Source of the DNA: Mycobacterium sp. GA-1841
GTDB lineage: Bacteria; Actinomycetota; Actinomycetes; Mycobacteriales; Mycobacteriaceae
Direction of reading: 5' to 3'
NCBI RefSeq assembly: GCF_001954135.1
Contig: NZ_MBEQ01000017.1
Coordinates: 1 to 64,000, forward strand
DNA length: 64,000 bases
Of the stretch, positions 28,885 through 39,977 are shown piece after piece. The number at the start of each line of letters is the position of its first letter. Position 1 is the stretch's first letter. The notes below the pieces were generated by a model. It did not search any database and was not told the DNA's origin. It saw only the letters and a program-made list of their open reading frames with translations. Position numbers and translations under genes: made by a program.

Positions 28885-29589
28885 ATGACCTGCGTGCACG
28901 TGCGCCCACTCAACCGTCGCCGCCGGACCCGAGTGCTCACGCTGGTGATGTTGCTGCTGATCCTGCCCATGGCCGTGGGCTGCGTCCGCGTCCGCGCCTC
29001 GATCACGGTCTCGCCCGACGACCGGGTGTCCGGCCAGATCATCGCCGCGGCCAAACCACGCGACGCCGACGACAAGGGCCCGCAGCTTCTGAACAATCTC
29101 CCGTTCGCCACCAAGGTGGCCGTCTCGGAATACAGCCGCGACGACTACGTCGGCTCACAGGCGGTGTTCTCGGACCTCACCTTCGCCGAACTCCCCCAGC
29201 TGGCCGGCATGAGCCGAGACGCAGCGGGCGTCGACATCTCCCTGCGCCGCGCGGGTGACCTCGTGATCCTGGAAGGGCGGGTCGACCTCACCTCGCTGTC
29301 CGATCCGGAGGCCGACGTCGTGCTGACGGTGTCGTTCCCCGGTGAGGTGACTTCGACGAACGGCTCGCAGGTGAGTTCCTCGATCGTGGAATGGAAGCTG
29401 CGGCCGGGCATCGTCAGCACGATGAACGCTCAGGCCCGCTACACCGATCCCAGTGCCCGCTCGTTCACCACCGCGGCCATCTGGCTCATCGTGGGCACCA
29501 TCCTGGTCGCCGGCGTGATCGGCGGCCTGGCCTGGATGAACCGCGACACCACCCCCAAACCCGGTGACCCCGTCGCCGGCAGCGACTGA
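28885..29589 (+). CDS. lppM: Lipoprotein LppM
   Basis: Membrane-anchored lipoprotein of about 234 residues. A basic N-terminus (RRRRTRV) and hydrophobic core lead to the lipobox LPMAVGC; a C-terminal membrane span follows near 200-220. The middle is a beta-rich domain (VSPDDRVSGQIIAAAKP, QAVFSDLTFAELP, MNAQARYTDPSARSFT). In M. tuberculosis LppM is implicated in surface mannosylated lipid handling and phagosome blocking. The start is unclear: ATG 28885, GTG 28894 or GTG 28870; none has a strong ribosome-binding site. Confidence 0.88.
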   Translation: MTCVHVRPLNRRRRTRVLTLVMLLLILPMAVGCVRVRASITVSPDDRVSGQIIAAAKPRDADDKGPQLLNNLPFATKVAVSEYSRDDYVGSQAVFSDLTFAELPQLAGMSRDAAGVDISLRRAGDLVILEGRVDLTSLSDPEADVVLTVSFPGEVTSTNGSQVSSSIVEWKLRPGIVSTMNAQARYTDPSARSFTTAAIWLIVGTILVAGVIGGLAWMNRDTTPKPGDPVAGSD

Positions 29590-30780
<1,191 letters not shown>

Positions 30781-30798
30781 GAGCACGACCCGCACAAC

Positions 30799-32319
30799 AT
30801 GACCGCCATACCGACCCAGACCCCGAAGAATGGGGTGGGACAACATATCTCACGGCTGGCCGCTTTCGCCGTGTCCGCCGAGGCGCGCCCGGCCCGGCTG
30901 GGCTGTCTGGGCGCTGCCGTGCTCACCATCGGTGGACTCGGCGCGGGAAGCACGCGCCTGCACGATCCGCTGCTGGAGTCACTGCACCTGTCCTGGCTGC
31001 GATTCGGCCATGGCCTGGTCCTGTCGTCGATCCTGTTGTGGACCGGCGTCGCGGCGATGCTGATCGCCTGGCTGTGGCTGGGCCGGCGCGTGATCGACCG
31101 CACCGCCACCGAATACACCATGGTGGCCACCACGGGCTTCTGGCTGGCGCCCTTGTTGCTGAGCGTGCCGCTGTTCAGCCGAGACACGTACTCTTACCTG
31201 GCTCAAGGAGCGTTGCTGCGCGACGGCTTCGACCCGTACGTCGTTGGGCCCGTAGAGAATCCGAACTCACTGCTGGACAACGTGAGTCCGATTTGGACGA
31301 CGACCACCGCGCCGTACGGACCGGCATTCATCCTGGTGGCCAAGTTTGTCACCATTCTCGTGGGCGACGACGTGGTGGCCGGCACCATGCTGCTGCGGCT
31401 GTGCATGCTGCCCGGCCTGCTGCTGTTGATCTGGGCCGCACCGCGAGTCGCTCGCCACGTCGGGGCCAACGCGGCTGCCTCGCTGTGGATCTGCGTGCTC
31501 AACCCCCTGGTGATCGTGCACCTGATGGGCGGCGTGCACAACGAGATGCTCATGGTCGGCCTGATGATGGCCGCGATCGCCCTGGCCTTCGCCGGGCGGC
31601 CGGTGATCGGAGTCAGCCTGATCGCGATCGCCGTCGCGGTGAAAGCCACCGCCGGGCTCGCGTTGCCGTTCCTGGTCTGGGTGTGGATGCGCCGACTGCG
31701 CGACAAGCGGGACATGCCCGCCGTGCGCGCGTTCGCCGCCGCCACCGCCGCCTCGGTGCTGATCTTCGTGGCGGTGTTCGCGGTGCTGTCCTGGCTGGCC
31801 GGGGTGGGCCTGGGTTGGCTGACGGCCCTGGCCGGCTCGGTCAAGATCATCAACTGGCTGACCGTGCCCACTGCCGCCGCCAACCTGATCAACGCCATCG
31901 GCGGCCTGATCTTTCCGGTCAACTTCTACGCCGTGCTCGAGGTCGCCCGCATCATCGGGATCCTGATCATCGTGATCGCCCTGCCACTGTTGTGGTGGCG
32001 TTACCGGCACACCGACCGTGACGCGCTCACCGGCATCACGCTGGCCATGGTGGTGGTCGTATTGTTCGTACCGGCGGCCCTGCCCTGGTACTACACCTGG
32101 CCGCTGGCCGTGGCGGCTGCCCTGATCCAGACCCGGCCCGCGATCGCGGCCGTGGCCGGCTTCTCCACCTGGATCATGGTGATGTGGAAACCCGATGGGG
32201 CACACGGCATGTACTCGTGGGCGCACGTCCTGCTGACCACGGCCTGCGCGGCGGTGGCGTGGTACTCGCTCTACCGCGCGCCTGAACCGGCGCCGGAAGA
32301 CGAGCCCTCAGTACGCTAG
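30799..32319 (+). CDS. mptA: Alpha-(1->6)-mannopyranosyltransferase MptA
   Basis: Multi-pass GT-C mannosyltransferase (506 residues, about 13 membrane spans) that extends the alpha-1,6-mannan core of lipomannan and lipoarabinomannan using polyprenyl-phosphomannose outside the membrane. The first large loop has PLFSRDTYSYLAQGALL with the GT-C acidic residue and VENPNSLLDNVSPIW. ATG 30799 lies 18 bp after idsA2. Its 3' end overlaps the convergent Rv2175c-like gene by 12 bp. Confidence 0.93.
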   Translation: MTAIPTQTPKNGVGQHISRLAAFAVSAEARPARLGCLGAAVLTIGGLGAGSTRLHDPLLESLHLSWLRFGHGLVLSSILLWTGVAAMLIAWLWLGRRVIDRTATEYTMVATTGFWLAPLLLSVPLFSRDTYSYLAQGALLRDGFDPYVVGPVENPNSLLDNVSPIWTTTTAPYGPAFILVAKFVTILVGDDVVAGTMLLRLCMLPGLLLLIWAAPRVARHVGANAAASLWICVLNPLVIVHLMGGVHNEMLMVGLMMAAIALAFAGRPVIGVSLIAIAVAVKATAGLALPFLVWVWMRRLRDKRDMPAVRAFAAATAASVLIFVAVFAVLSWLAGVGLGWLTALAGSVKIINWLTVPTAAANLINAIGGLIFPVNFYAVLEVARIIGILIIVIALPLLWWRYRHTDRDALTGITLAMVVVVLFVPAALPWYYTWPLAVAAALIQTRPAIAAVAGFSTWIMVMWKPDGAHGMYSWAHVLLTTACAAVAWYSLYRAPEPAPEDEPSVR

Positions 32320-32712
32320 CGCCTGAGCGCGGCGCAGCACCTCGCGTGCCTGATGGGAATGCAGTGCGTCGACCGGACGGGCATTGGAGATCCGCTCGGT
32401 ACTTCCGTCGGCGGTGATCGTCAGCGACTCGTCCGGGGTGAACAACCAGCGCACGATCTCGGTGTCACCGTAGCCGCCGTCGCGCAACACGATCAGCAGA
32501 CCGGGCAGCGGCTTGACCACGCGGCCGGCGTCGTCGAAAAAGATCTTCGGCACCACCAGGACACGGTTGCGGCGCACGGCGATCAGGTGCCCGTCGCGCA
32601 ACTGCTGGTGCACCTTGGTGACCGGGATGCCGAGCAAACCGGACACGGTGGGTAGGTCGTAGACGGCCTCGTCGGGATCCAATACGTCATCGGCGGCCGG
32701 AATGCTGCTCAC
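32308..32712 (-). CDS. Helix-turn-helix regulator, Rv2175c-like (PknL substrate)
   Basis: 134-residue DNA-binding protein. A winged helix-turn-helix lies at about 17-50 (YDLPTVSGLLGIPVTKVHQQLRDGHL in part) followed by a beta-rich C-terminal domain with LFTPDESLTIT and DALHSHQAREVLRRAQA. Its M. tuberculosis relative binds DNA and is phosphorylated by PknL, encoded divergently next door, with loss of binding. GTG 32712 lies 7 nt after TAGAAT, so the mRNA is probably leaderless; no other start is as good. Confidence 0.88.
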   Translation of the reverse strand: MSSIPAADDVLDPDEAVYDLPTVSGLLGIPVTKVHQQLRDGHLIAVRRNRVLVVPKIFFDDAGRVVKPLPGLLIVLRDGGYGDTEIVRWLFTPDESLTITADGSTERISNARPVDALHSHQAREVLRRAQALAY

Positions 32713-32719
32713 CGCACTG

Positions 32720-32725
32720 ATTCTA
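32720..32725 (-). promoter_or_regulatory. -10 element of the Rv2175c-like gene
   Basis: TAGAAT on the minus strand, 7 nt before the GTG at 32712; predicted leaderless transcript. It lies within 26 bp of the divergent pknL -10. Confidence 0.55.
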
Positions 32726-32744
32726 AGGCCCCGGCGCAAACTCG

Positions 32745-32750
32745 TAACAT
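32745..32750 (+). promoter_or_regulatory. -10 element of pknL
   Basis: TAACAT, 7 nt before the GTG at 32758. It covers the alternative ATG at 32749, which argues that translation begins at 32758. Confidence 0.5.
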
Positions 32751-32757
32751 GTGTCCG

Positions 32758-34011
32758 GTGGAGCAGCAATCGGATCCACTCGTCGGCCACACGCTGGACG
32801 GGCGCTATCGCGTGGACATGCCCATCGCCACCGGCGGCATGTCCACGGTCTATCGCGGTCTCGATGTCCGCCTGGACCGTCCGGTGGCCCTGAAAGTGAT
32901 GGATTCCCGCTACAGCGGTGACAGTCACTTCCTGGCCCGGTTCAGCCGCGAGGCCAAAGTGGTGGCCAGGTTGAAGGACCCCGGGTTGGTGGCCGTGTAC
33001 GACCAGGGCGGCGGCGATCCGGGGGGCCAGCCGCCCTTTCTGGTGATGGAGCTGATCGACGGCGGCACCCTGCGCGAGCTGTTGGCCGAACGCGGCCCCA
33101 TGCCACCACATGCCGTCGCCGCCGTGCTGGACCCGGTGCTCGGCGGACTCGCCGTGGCCCACCGGGCCGGGCTGGTACACCGCGACATCAAGCCCGAGAA
33201 TGTGCTGATCTCCGACGACGGCGAGGTCAAGATCGCCGACTTCGGTCTGGTGCGCGCCGTCGCCGAAGCCAAGATCACCTCTACCAGCGTGATCCTGGGC
33301 ACCGCGGCCTACCTGTCTCCCGAGCAGGTCAGCACCGGCGACGCCGACCCCCGCAGCGACGTCTACGCGGTCGGCATCCTCACCTATGAACTCCTCACCG
33401 GCGTCACGCCGTTCACCGGAGATTCCGCACTCACGGTGGCCTACCAACGCATGGACCACGACGTGCCCCCGCCCAGCGCGGTAATCGCAGGGGTGCCACC
33501 GCAATTCGACGAGTTGGTGCGGCGGGCCACCGCCCGCCAGGCGGAGCGGCGCTTCGCCGACGCCGACGCAATGCGGGCCGAACTGCACCAAATCGTCGAT
33601 GCTCTGGGGCTGCCCGCGTTCCGGGTGCCGGCTCCCCGGCAATCGGCCCAGCATCTGGCCGCCACCCGAGTCCACGACCTCGAAGAATCCGACGACCGCC
33701 GCGTCGAGGCGACCACCGCCGTCACAGCGGCGCCCCCGATGCCACCGGCAGCCAGCCCCGCGCCGCGCCAACCCACCCGAGAGATCACCCGCGACCGGCA
33801 TGACTGGGCACCGATCCCGGCCGAGCCCGACGACGACGAATACGACTACCGCGCAGGGCAATTCGCGGGCATTGAGATCAGCGAGTTCTACTGGGCCCGC
33901 CAACGCGCCAGACGGATGCTGGCGTTCTGGGTGATCGCCGTACTCACGCTCACCGGTCTGGTCGCTGCCGCAGCGTGGACCCTGGGCAGCAACATCGCGG
34001 TGCTCGTCTAA
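32758..34011 (+). CDS. pknL: Serine/threonine protein kinase PknL
   Basis: Membrane-anchored eukaryotic-type kinase, 417 residues from GTG 32758. Gly-rich loop ATGGMSTVY, Lys46 in VALKVMD, catalytic HRDIKPEN (Asp143), DFG at 161, and an activation loop ending SPEQ. A juxtamembrane linker (about 290-385) leads to one C-terminal membrane span and a very short outside tail, so there is no sensor domain. PknL phosphorylates the Rv2175c product. ATG 32749 is possible but sits in the -10 box. The stop overlaps the convergent lipoprotein gene by 4 bp. Confidence 0.95.
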   Translation: MEQQSDPLVGHTLDGRYRVDMPIATGGMSTVYRGLDVRLDRPVALKVMDSRYSGDSHFLARFSREAKVVARLKDPGLVAVYDQGGGDPGGQPPFLVMELIDGGTLRELLAERGPMPPHAVAAVLDPVLGGLAVAHRAGLVHRDIKPENVLISDDGEVKIADFGLVRAVAEAKITSTSVILGTAAYLSPEQVSTGDADPRSDVYAVGILTYELLTGVTPFTGDSALTVAYQRMDHDVPPPSAVIAGVPPQFDELVRRATARQAERRFADADAMRAELHQIVDALGLPAFRVPAPRQSAQHLAATRVHDLEESDDRRVEATTAVTAAPPMPPAASPAPRQPTREITRDRHDWAPIPAEPDDDEYDYRAGQFAGIEISEFYWARQRARRMLAFWVIAVLTLTGLVAAAAWTLGSNIAVLV

Positions 34012-34475
34012 CGCTGCTGGGCGGGGCAGGCTTCAACCGGTACCCGCATCGAGATGTCGCCGAACTGGTCGAATTTGAACGTCACGTCCACCGACATCGC
34101 AGGCCGGATGTCGTCATGCAGACCTTCGACCGCCGCAGTGATCTCTGTGGACGATTTCGGCGCTATTTCCACCCCGTCGGCTGACCGCATGCGCACCGCA
34201 TCGGCGGCATCCGTGGCGATCGAAAGCAACCGCTCCGACCCCGCGGGCCTGCTGTTGGTGGCGGTGAACCGCAACTCGGCGTTATCGCCGACCTGGGTGG
34301 CGCAATCGTCCGGAGCATGCTCCGGCACGATGTAGGCGTTGTCCACCGAGGTCTGCAGCGTTTCGGTGTCCTCGCCGCGGTTGTTCGGTTTGAAGTCGTC
34401 GCTGCGCTCGGCACAGCCTGCTGTCAGCACCGCCAGGGAGATCCCCAGCGACACCGATACCATCGCGATACCCAT
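34008..34475 (-). CDS. Putative lipoprotein, LpqE-like (PCu(A)C/DUF461-related)
   Basis: 155-residue exported protein. The signal VSLGISLAVLTAGC gives a clear lipobox with Cys near residue 21. The mature domain has a beta-sandwich pattern (NAYIVPE, AELRFTATNSRP, DVTFKFDQFGDISMRVPVEA) reminiscent of LpqE and PCu(A)C copper chaperones, but the usual Met/His copper ligands are missing, so copper binding is not supported. ATG 34475 is the only in-frame start close to the signal; the frame is open into aroG by chance. Its position between pknL and aroG is not shared with M. tuberculosis. Confidence 0.7.
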   Translation of the reverse strand: MGIAMVSVSLGISLAVLTAGCAERSDDFKPNNRGEDTETLQTSVDNAYIVPEHAPDDCATQVGDNAELRFTATNSRPAGSERLLSIATDAADAVRMRSADGVEIAPKSSTEITAAVEGLHDDIRPAMSVDVTFKFDQFGDISMRVPVEACPAQQR

Positions 34476-34504
34476 GACGACCGGGTACCCGCGATCATCA
34501 CGGT

Positions 34505-35935
<1,431 letters not shown>

Positions 35936-36454
35936 TCAGGACTGTGCTATGCCGGGCCGACGGGCCTGGGTCAGCTCCACGCCCGTCATCAGCTGAAAAC
36001 GGTGCAGATTGTGCCGCGCGTCGACCAGCGCATCGTGCGCATCCGTGGGCCGCGCCGGCATCCGCGGCGATCCACGCTCCTCCCAGAACTGGCGCAATTC
36101 CCGGGTGAACCGCGGCATCGCCGGAGGCAGATCCGTCATCGGACCCCACAGCTGGCACAACACCACGTGGTCGTAGGCGCCCACCCAGGCCCACAGCTCG
36201 ATCGGTTCGTCGCCGTCGATGTCGAAGAAATCCTCCAGCTCCGACCGAATCTGCCGCCTCGACCGCCACAGCTGCGAGGACGGGGACGGCAGTTTCGGCA
36301 GGACGTGCTTGCGCACCCAGCGGCCCGCCCGGTCCGGGTTGAACTCCGTCGAGATCGCGTAGTACTCCCGGCCGTCCTCGGCAGCCACCCCGATCGAAAT
36401 CAACTCGATGGTGCGGCCGTCGTCGATGAACTCGGTGTCGTAGAAGTACCGCAT
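35936..36454 (-). CDS. 3'-5' exoribonuclease RNase AS (Rv2179c-like)
   Basis: 172-residue DEDDh-fold nuclease of the RNase AS family, which trims adenylate-containing RNA. The acidic set is complete: Asp6 and Glu8 in YDTEF, Asp95 in AYDHV, His140 and Asp145 in DAHDALVDARHNL. ATG 36454 shares its first base with the stop of the membrane protein gene upstream (TGATG), so the two are co-translated. The open frame extends upstream, only as a shadow. Confidence 0.92.
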   Translation of the reverse strand: MRYFYDTEFIDDGRTIELISIGVAAEDGREYYAISTEFNPDRAGRWVRKHVLPKLPSPSSQLWRSRRQIRSELEDFFDIDGDEPIELWAWVGAYDHVVLCQLWGPMTDLPPAMPRFTRELRQFWEERGSPRMPARPTDAHDALVDARHNLHRFQLMTGVELTQARRPGIAQS

Positions 36455-37317
36455 CAGAATTCCCGTCCCGCCGTGGCAACCGGCGCGGGCGCGGCATGGA
36501 TCTCGCGATCGAGCTGTGCGTCGACGGTGGCATCGTCGGGGAACTTCGGCATGCCGGTGATCGCGTCCTGCAACCACAATTTCGCCTGCACGACGGGCCG
36601 ACGCAGCCAGCGCTCTCGTTCCAGCGCGCGGTGCATCTTGCGAGGACGGCCGGTGTAGCGCCAGCGCGCCCACGGCGCATGCGGCCGCGACAGCCGGATG
36701 GCGCCGACGAACAACAACGGGGTGATGAACATACCCACCAATCCAGTCCACACCTTGCCTTTGAGCAGGACCACCACCGCCAAGAGCAATGTCAGCACCG
36801 CGACCACAACCACCAGCGCGCGCATGGCCAGCGACTGGTCCGCGCGCCAGATACCGATATCAAAGAATGACAGCGGGTTGAATCCGAGGATCAACAACCC
36901 CGTCACCGCCACCGCCGCGAACACCGCGTCCACCGAGGTGCGACCGTCTTCAGCCCAGTACACGTCCGACAGATGCAGGATCAGGGCGAACTCGTCGAGC
37001 ACCAGGGCCGCGCCGATACCGAAGAACACCGCCGCCACGGAGAACTCGGTGACGCCGCCGTTGACCGCCAGCGTCACCATCGTCACGCCCGAGACCATCA
37101 CCAGCACCACACCGATGACCATGTGATGGATGTGCAACGAGCCGTGCCCCATGTTGCGCGGTTGCCACCACCTGGGCGGACGTTCGTTGTCGGCGTTGCG
37201 GCGGATGTAACGGACCACGAGGCGGGTGACGAAGAAGGTCAGGATGAACGCCACCAGGCAGCACAGCAGCGGCAGGCGATCGTGGGTGAGGAATTCGAGG
37301 TGGACGGTCGCGTGCAC
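36454..37317 (-). CDS. Integral membrane protein (Rv2180c-like)
   Basis: 287-residue conserved mycobacterial membrane protein of unknown function with about seven hydrophobic spans (15-35, 64-85, 90-112, 130-150, 165-185, 188-210 among them). A His-rich segment, GHGSLHIHHMVIG, lies just before the second span and could bind a metal. The C-terminal 80 residues are cytoplasmic and basic. GTG 37317 lies 8 nt after TAAGTT. It is divergent from mptC, and coupled to the RNase AS gene. Confidence 0.82.
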   Translation of the reverse strand: MHATVHLEFLTHDRLPLLCCLVAFILTFFVTRLVVRYIRRNADNERPPRWWQPRNMGHGSLHIHHMVIGVVLVMVSGVTMVTLAVNGGVTEFSVAAVFFGIGAALVLDEFALILHLSDVYWAEDGRTSVDAVFAAVAVTGLLILGFNPLSFFDIGIWRADQSLAMRALVVVVAVLTLLLAVVVLLKGKVWTGLVGMFITPLLFVGAIRLSRPHAPWARWRYTGRPRKMHRALERERWLRRPVVQAKLWLQDAITGMPKFPDDATVDAQLDREIHAAPAPVATAGREF

Positions 37318-37325
37318 GCACAGAG

Positions 37326-37331
37326 AACTTA
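37326..37331 (-). promoter_or_regulatory. Candidate -10 element for the Rv2180c-like gene
   Basis: TAAGTT on the minus strand, 8 nt before the GTG at 37317. Confidence 0.35.
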
Positions 37332-37400
37332 CGCCGCCCGGCGCGCGTCGCGAGCGGGGATGCGCTCACTCGCAGTGGCCCCCGATAGTCTGTTGAGGAC

Positions 37401-38723
37401 ATGAGTAAGCGGGAGTCGCCCGGCCGGGTTGGTTTGGCACGTTGGGCACCGACGATCGGGTGGCGGCTTTTTCAGTTGCTCACAGTGGCCGGGCTGATCT
37501 GGGCCGGCTGGCGACTTCTGGGCCACGTCCCGTATCGCATCGACATCGACGTCTACCGGATGGGCGGACGGGCGTGGCTGAATGACCAGCCGCTCTACGC
37601 CGACGGCGCCATCTTCCACACCCAGGGCGGGCTCGATCTGCCGTTCACGTATCCCCCGCTCGCGGCGATCCTGTTCGCCCCCTTCGCCTGGCTGTCGCTG
37701 CCGGCGGCGAGCGTGGCGATCACCGCAACCACCTTGGCGCTGCTGATCGTCTCGGTGGTGATCGTGCTGACCCGCCTCGACGTCTGGCCGAACACCACGC
37801 TCACCACCGAGCCGGCGTGGCTGCGCCGGTGCTGGCTGGCCGTCGCCCTGGTGGCTCCCGCGGTCATCTGGCTGGAACCGATCCGCTCGAACTTCGAGTT
37901 CGGCCAGATCAACGTGGTGCTGATGACGCTGGTGATCGCCGACTGCGTGCCCCGACGTACGCCGTGGCCCCGCGGGCTGCTGCTGGGCCTGGCGATCGCA
38001 CTCAAACTGACCCCAGCGGTGTTCCTGCTCTACTTCCTGTTGCGGCGCGATCTGCACACCCTGTTGCGCACCGCCGCCGCCGCGGTGGTGGCCACGTTGG
38101 CCGGATTTGTCCTGGCCTGGACGGATTCGATCGAGTACTGGACCGAGACGGTGCGTAACACCGACCGGATCGGTACCGCCACGCTCAACACCAACCAGAA
38201 CATCGCCGGAACCCTGGCCCGCCTCGGTCTGGCCGAGGGACCACGGTTCGTGTTGTGGGTGTTCGCCTGTTTCGCGGTGCTGGCGCTGACGGTGTGGGCG
38301 GTGCGGCGTGCCCTGCGTTCCGGCGCCGAGGAGGCGCCTGTGGTCGCGTTGATCTGCGTGGCGCTGTTCGGCCTTGTGGTGTCGCCGGTGTCGTGGTCAC
38401 ACCACTGGGTGTGGTCGCTGCCCACCCTGCTGGTCACCGGTGTCCTCGCTTACCGGATGCGCCGCGTTCTGCCGGCCTCGCTCTATCTCGCGGTGGTGAC
38501 GCTGGCCGGTTTCGCCCTGATGGTGTGGACGCCGATCTCGCTGCTGACTCCGCACGAAGAGACGTCGGCATCGGCGCTGCGCCAGCTGGCCGGCGACTCC
38601 TACCTCTGGTGGGCTCTCGCGGTCATCGTCGTCATCGGCGTGGTGTCCGCATCCGAGGCGCGCAAGACCACCGCCGTGGCGGCGGCGCCGCTGGTCCAGC
38701 TCAGCGGTGGTGAATCGGCCTGA
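37401..38723 (+). CDS. mptC: Alpha-(1->2)-mannosyltransferase MptC (GT87)
   Basis: Multi-pass GT-C enzyme, 440 residues, adding alpha-1,2-mannose side branches and caps to lipomannan and lipoarabinomannan. The first outside loop has [16 protein letters not shown] with the acidic GT87 motif, and [13 protein letters not shown] follows; about ten membrane spans are visible. A short leader carries TTGAGGAC just before ATG 37401, and TAGTCT at 37386-37391 may be the -10. It works in the same pathway as mptA and pimB' in this window. Confidence 0.9.
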   Translation: MSKRESPGRVGLARWAPTIGWRLFQLLTVAGLIWAGWRLLGHVPYRIDIDVYRMGGRAWLNDQPLYADGAIFHTQGGLDLPFTYPPLAAILFAPFAWLSLPAASVAITATTLALLIVSVVIVLTRLDVWPNTTLTTEPAWLRRCWLAVALVAPAVIWLEPIRSNFEFGQINVVLMTLVIADCVPRRTPWPRGLLLGLAIALKLTPAVFLLYFLLRRDLHTLLRTAAAAVVATLAGFVLAWTDSIEYWTETVRNTDRIGTATLNTNQNIAGTLARLGLAEGPRFVLWVFACFAVLALTVWAVRRALRSGAEEAPVVALICVALFGLVVSPVSWSHHWVWSLPTLLVTGVLAYRMRRVLPASLYLAVVTLAGFALMVWTPISLLTPHEETSASALRQLAGDSYLWWALAVIVVIGVVSASEARKTTAVAAAPLVQLSGGESA

Positions 38724-38726
38724 CGG

Positions 38727-39455
38727 CTAACCCGCCGCGGCGTGCGGCAGCCGCGCCGCCGGCTTGTCCGACTCGGACTGCTGAGCGTTCTCCTTGACCG
38801 CAGCCGCGTAGATGTCGACGTACTCCTGACCGGACAGGTCCATCAGGTCGTACATCACCTCGTCGATCACGGCGCGCTCGATGAAGCGGTTACCGGCCAG
38901 GCCGTCGAACCGGCTGAAGTCCATGGGCTTGCCGAACCGGACCTCGACCCGGCCGAACCGCAGCCCCTTCGATCCGGGCGGGTTGACGACATCGGTGCCG
39001 ACCATCGCCACCGGGATCACCGGCACCCCGGTCTCCAGGGCCAACCTGGCCAGCCCGGTCTTGCCCTTGTACAGGCGACCGTCCGGTGAGCGGGTGCCCT
39101 CGGGATACATGCCGAGCAGCTTGCCCTCGCCCAGGATGCGCGTGGCGGTGGTCAGCGCTGCCTGCGCCGAGTCGGCGTCGGTGCGGTCGATCGGCACCTG
39201 TCCGACGACGGTGTAGAACCAGGCCAGGAACCGGCCCTTGATCCCGGTGCCGGTGAAGTACTCCTGTTTGGCCAGGAACGTGATGCGCCGGCTGACCACC
39301 AGCGGCAGATAGAAGCTGTCCATCACCGCCAGGTGATTACTGGCCAGAATCGCCGGCCCGTCTGCCGGAACATGTTCCAGCCCAGTGATTTTGGGCCGGC
39401 CGAGCACGGCCAGCAAGGGGCCCAACAGGATGTACTTGAACAGCCAATACCACAT
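38727..39455 (-). CDS. 1-acyl-sn-glycerol-3-phosphate acyltransferase-like protein
   Basis: PlsC-family acyltransferase, 242 residues. The catalytic motif NHxxxxD is His41...Asp46 in SNHLAVMDSF, and the acceptor motif EGTRS lies near residue 115. It would acylate lysophosphatidate or another glycerol-linked acceptor at the membrane; the M. tuberculosis relative is Rv2182c. ATG 39455 follows GGTGGAGGG. It ends 3 bp from the convergent mptC. Confidence 0.9.
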   Translation of the reverse strand: MWYWLFKYILLGPLLAVLGRPKITGLEHVPADGPAILASNHLAVMDSFYLPLVVSRRITFLAKQEYFTGTGIKGRFLAWFYTVVGQVPIDRTDADSAQAALTTATRILGEGKLLGMYPEGTRSPDGRLYKGKTGLARLALETGVPVIPVAMVGTDVVNPPGSKGLRFGRVEVRFGKPMDFSRFDGLAGNRFIERAVIDEVMYDLMDLSGQEYVDIYAAAVKENAQQSESDKPAARLPHAAAG

Positions 39456-39563
39456 GGACCCTCCACCTTTGGCGCACCGCGCAATGCTCTGCGACAACTG
39501 TACCCAGGCCATGTTGTGGCTACCACAGCAAGCCCTGGATGCCCGCTGCGTCTCAGCTGAGCG

Positions 39564-39977
39564 TCAATCCTCGACCGTGACCGGGATGTGCTGGTAGCGG
39601 CCCGGACCTGGCGGCGGCGGAAAATCGTCGGACGGCGGCACATCGGGTCCACCGTCGGGCCCCGGGCTACCTCCGCTGCCGTCGGTATCCCCACCGTCGT
39701 GACGATCAGCCCGTCCGTCATCGAGGACGGCGCGGATCACCGCCAGCAGCGCGACGCTGTGCTCGGCGATCACACTCAACAGCGGATGCTGCTCACCGTT
39801 GACCACCGCGGCCAGGGCACACACCGGGCACCACACCTGCTGGCACTTGCCGGGGCCGTTCTCCGACGACGCCGCGAAATTCGCCGCAGCCAGCCGCACC
39901 GCCGGATCCAGCCGGTCGAGGATCTCCTGTGCCAATTGCCGCAGCTCCGAACCCAGCTCGGGATGAGACCCCGTCAT
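39564..39977 (-). CDS. Conserved protein with CxxxxxCPxC motif (Rv2183c-like)
   Basis: 137-residue protein. An N-terminal helical part (LRQLAQEILDRLDPAV) is followed by a Cys motif KCQQVWCPVCALAAV (three Cys near residues 51-59) that could bind zinc, then a helical segment and a Gly/Pro/Asp-rich tail. Function unknown. Its ATG overlaps the stop of the ArsA-like ATPase gene (ATGA), so the two products probably act together. Confidence 0.8.
   Translation of the reverse strand: MTGSHPELGSELRQLAQEILDRLDPAVRLAAANFAASSENGPGKCQQVWCPVCALAAVVNGEQHPLLSVIAEHSVALLAVIRAVLDDGRADRHDGGDTDGSGGSPGPDGGPDVPPSDDFPPPPGPGRYQHIPVTVED

Noticed and set aside
38185..38437. Short open frames antisense to mptC
   Set aside because: Shadow frames without starts or motifs.
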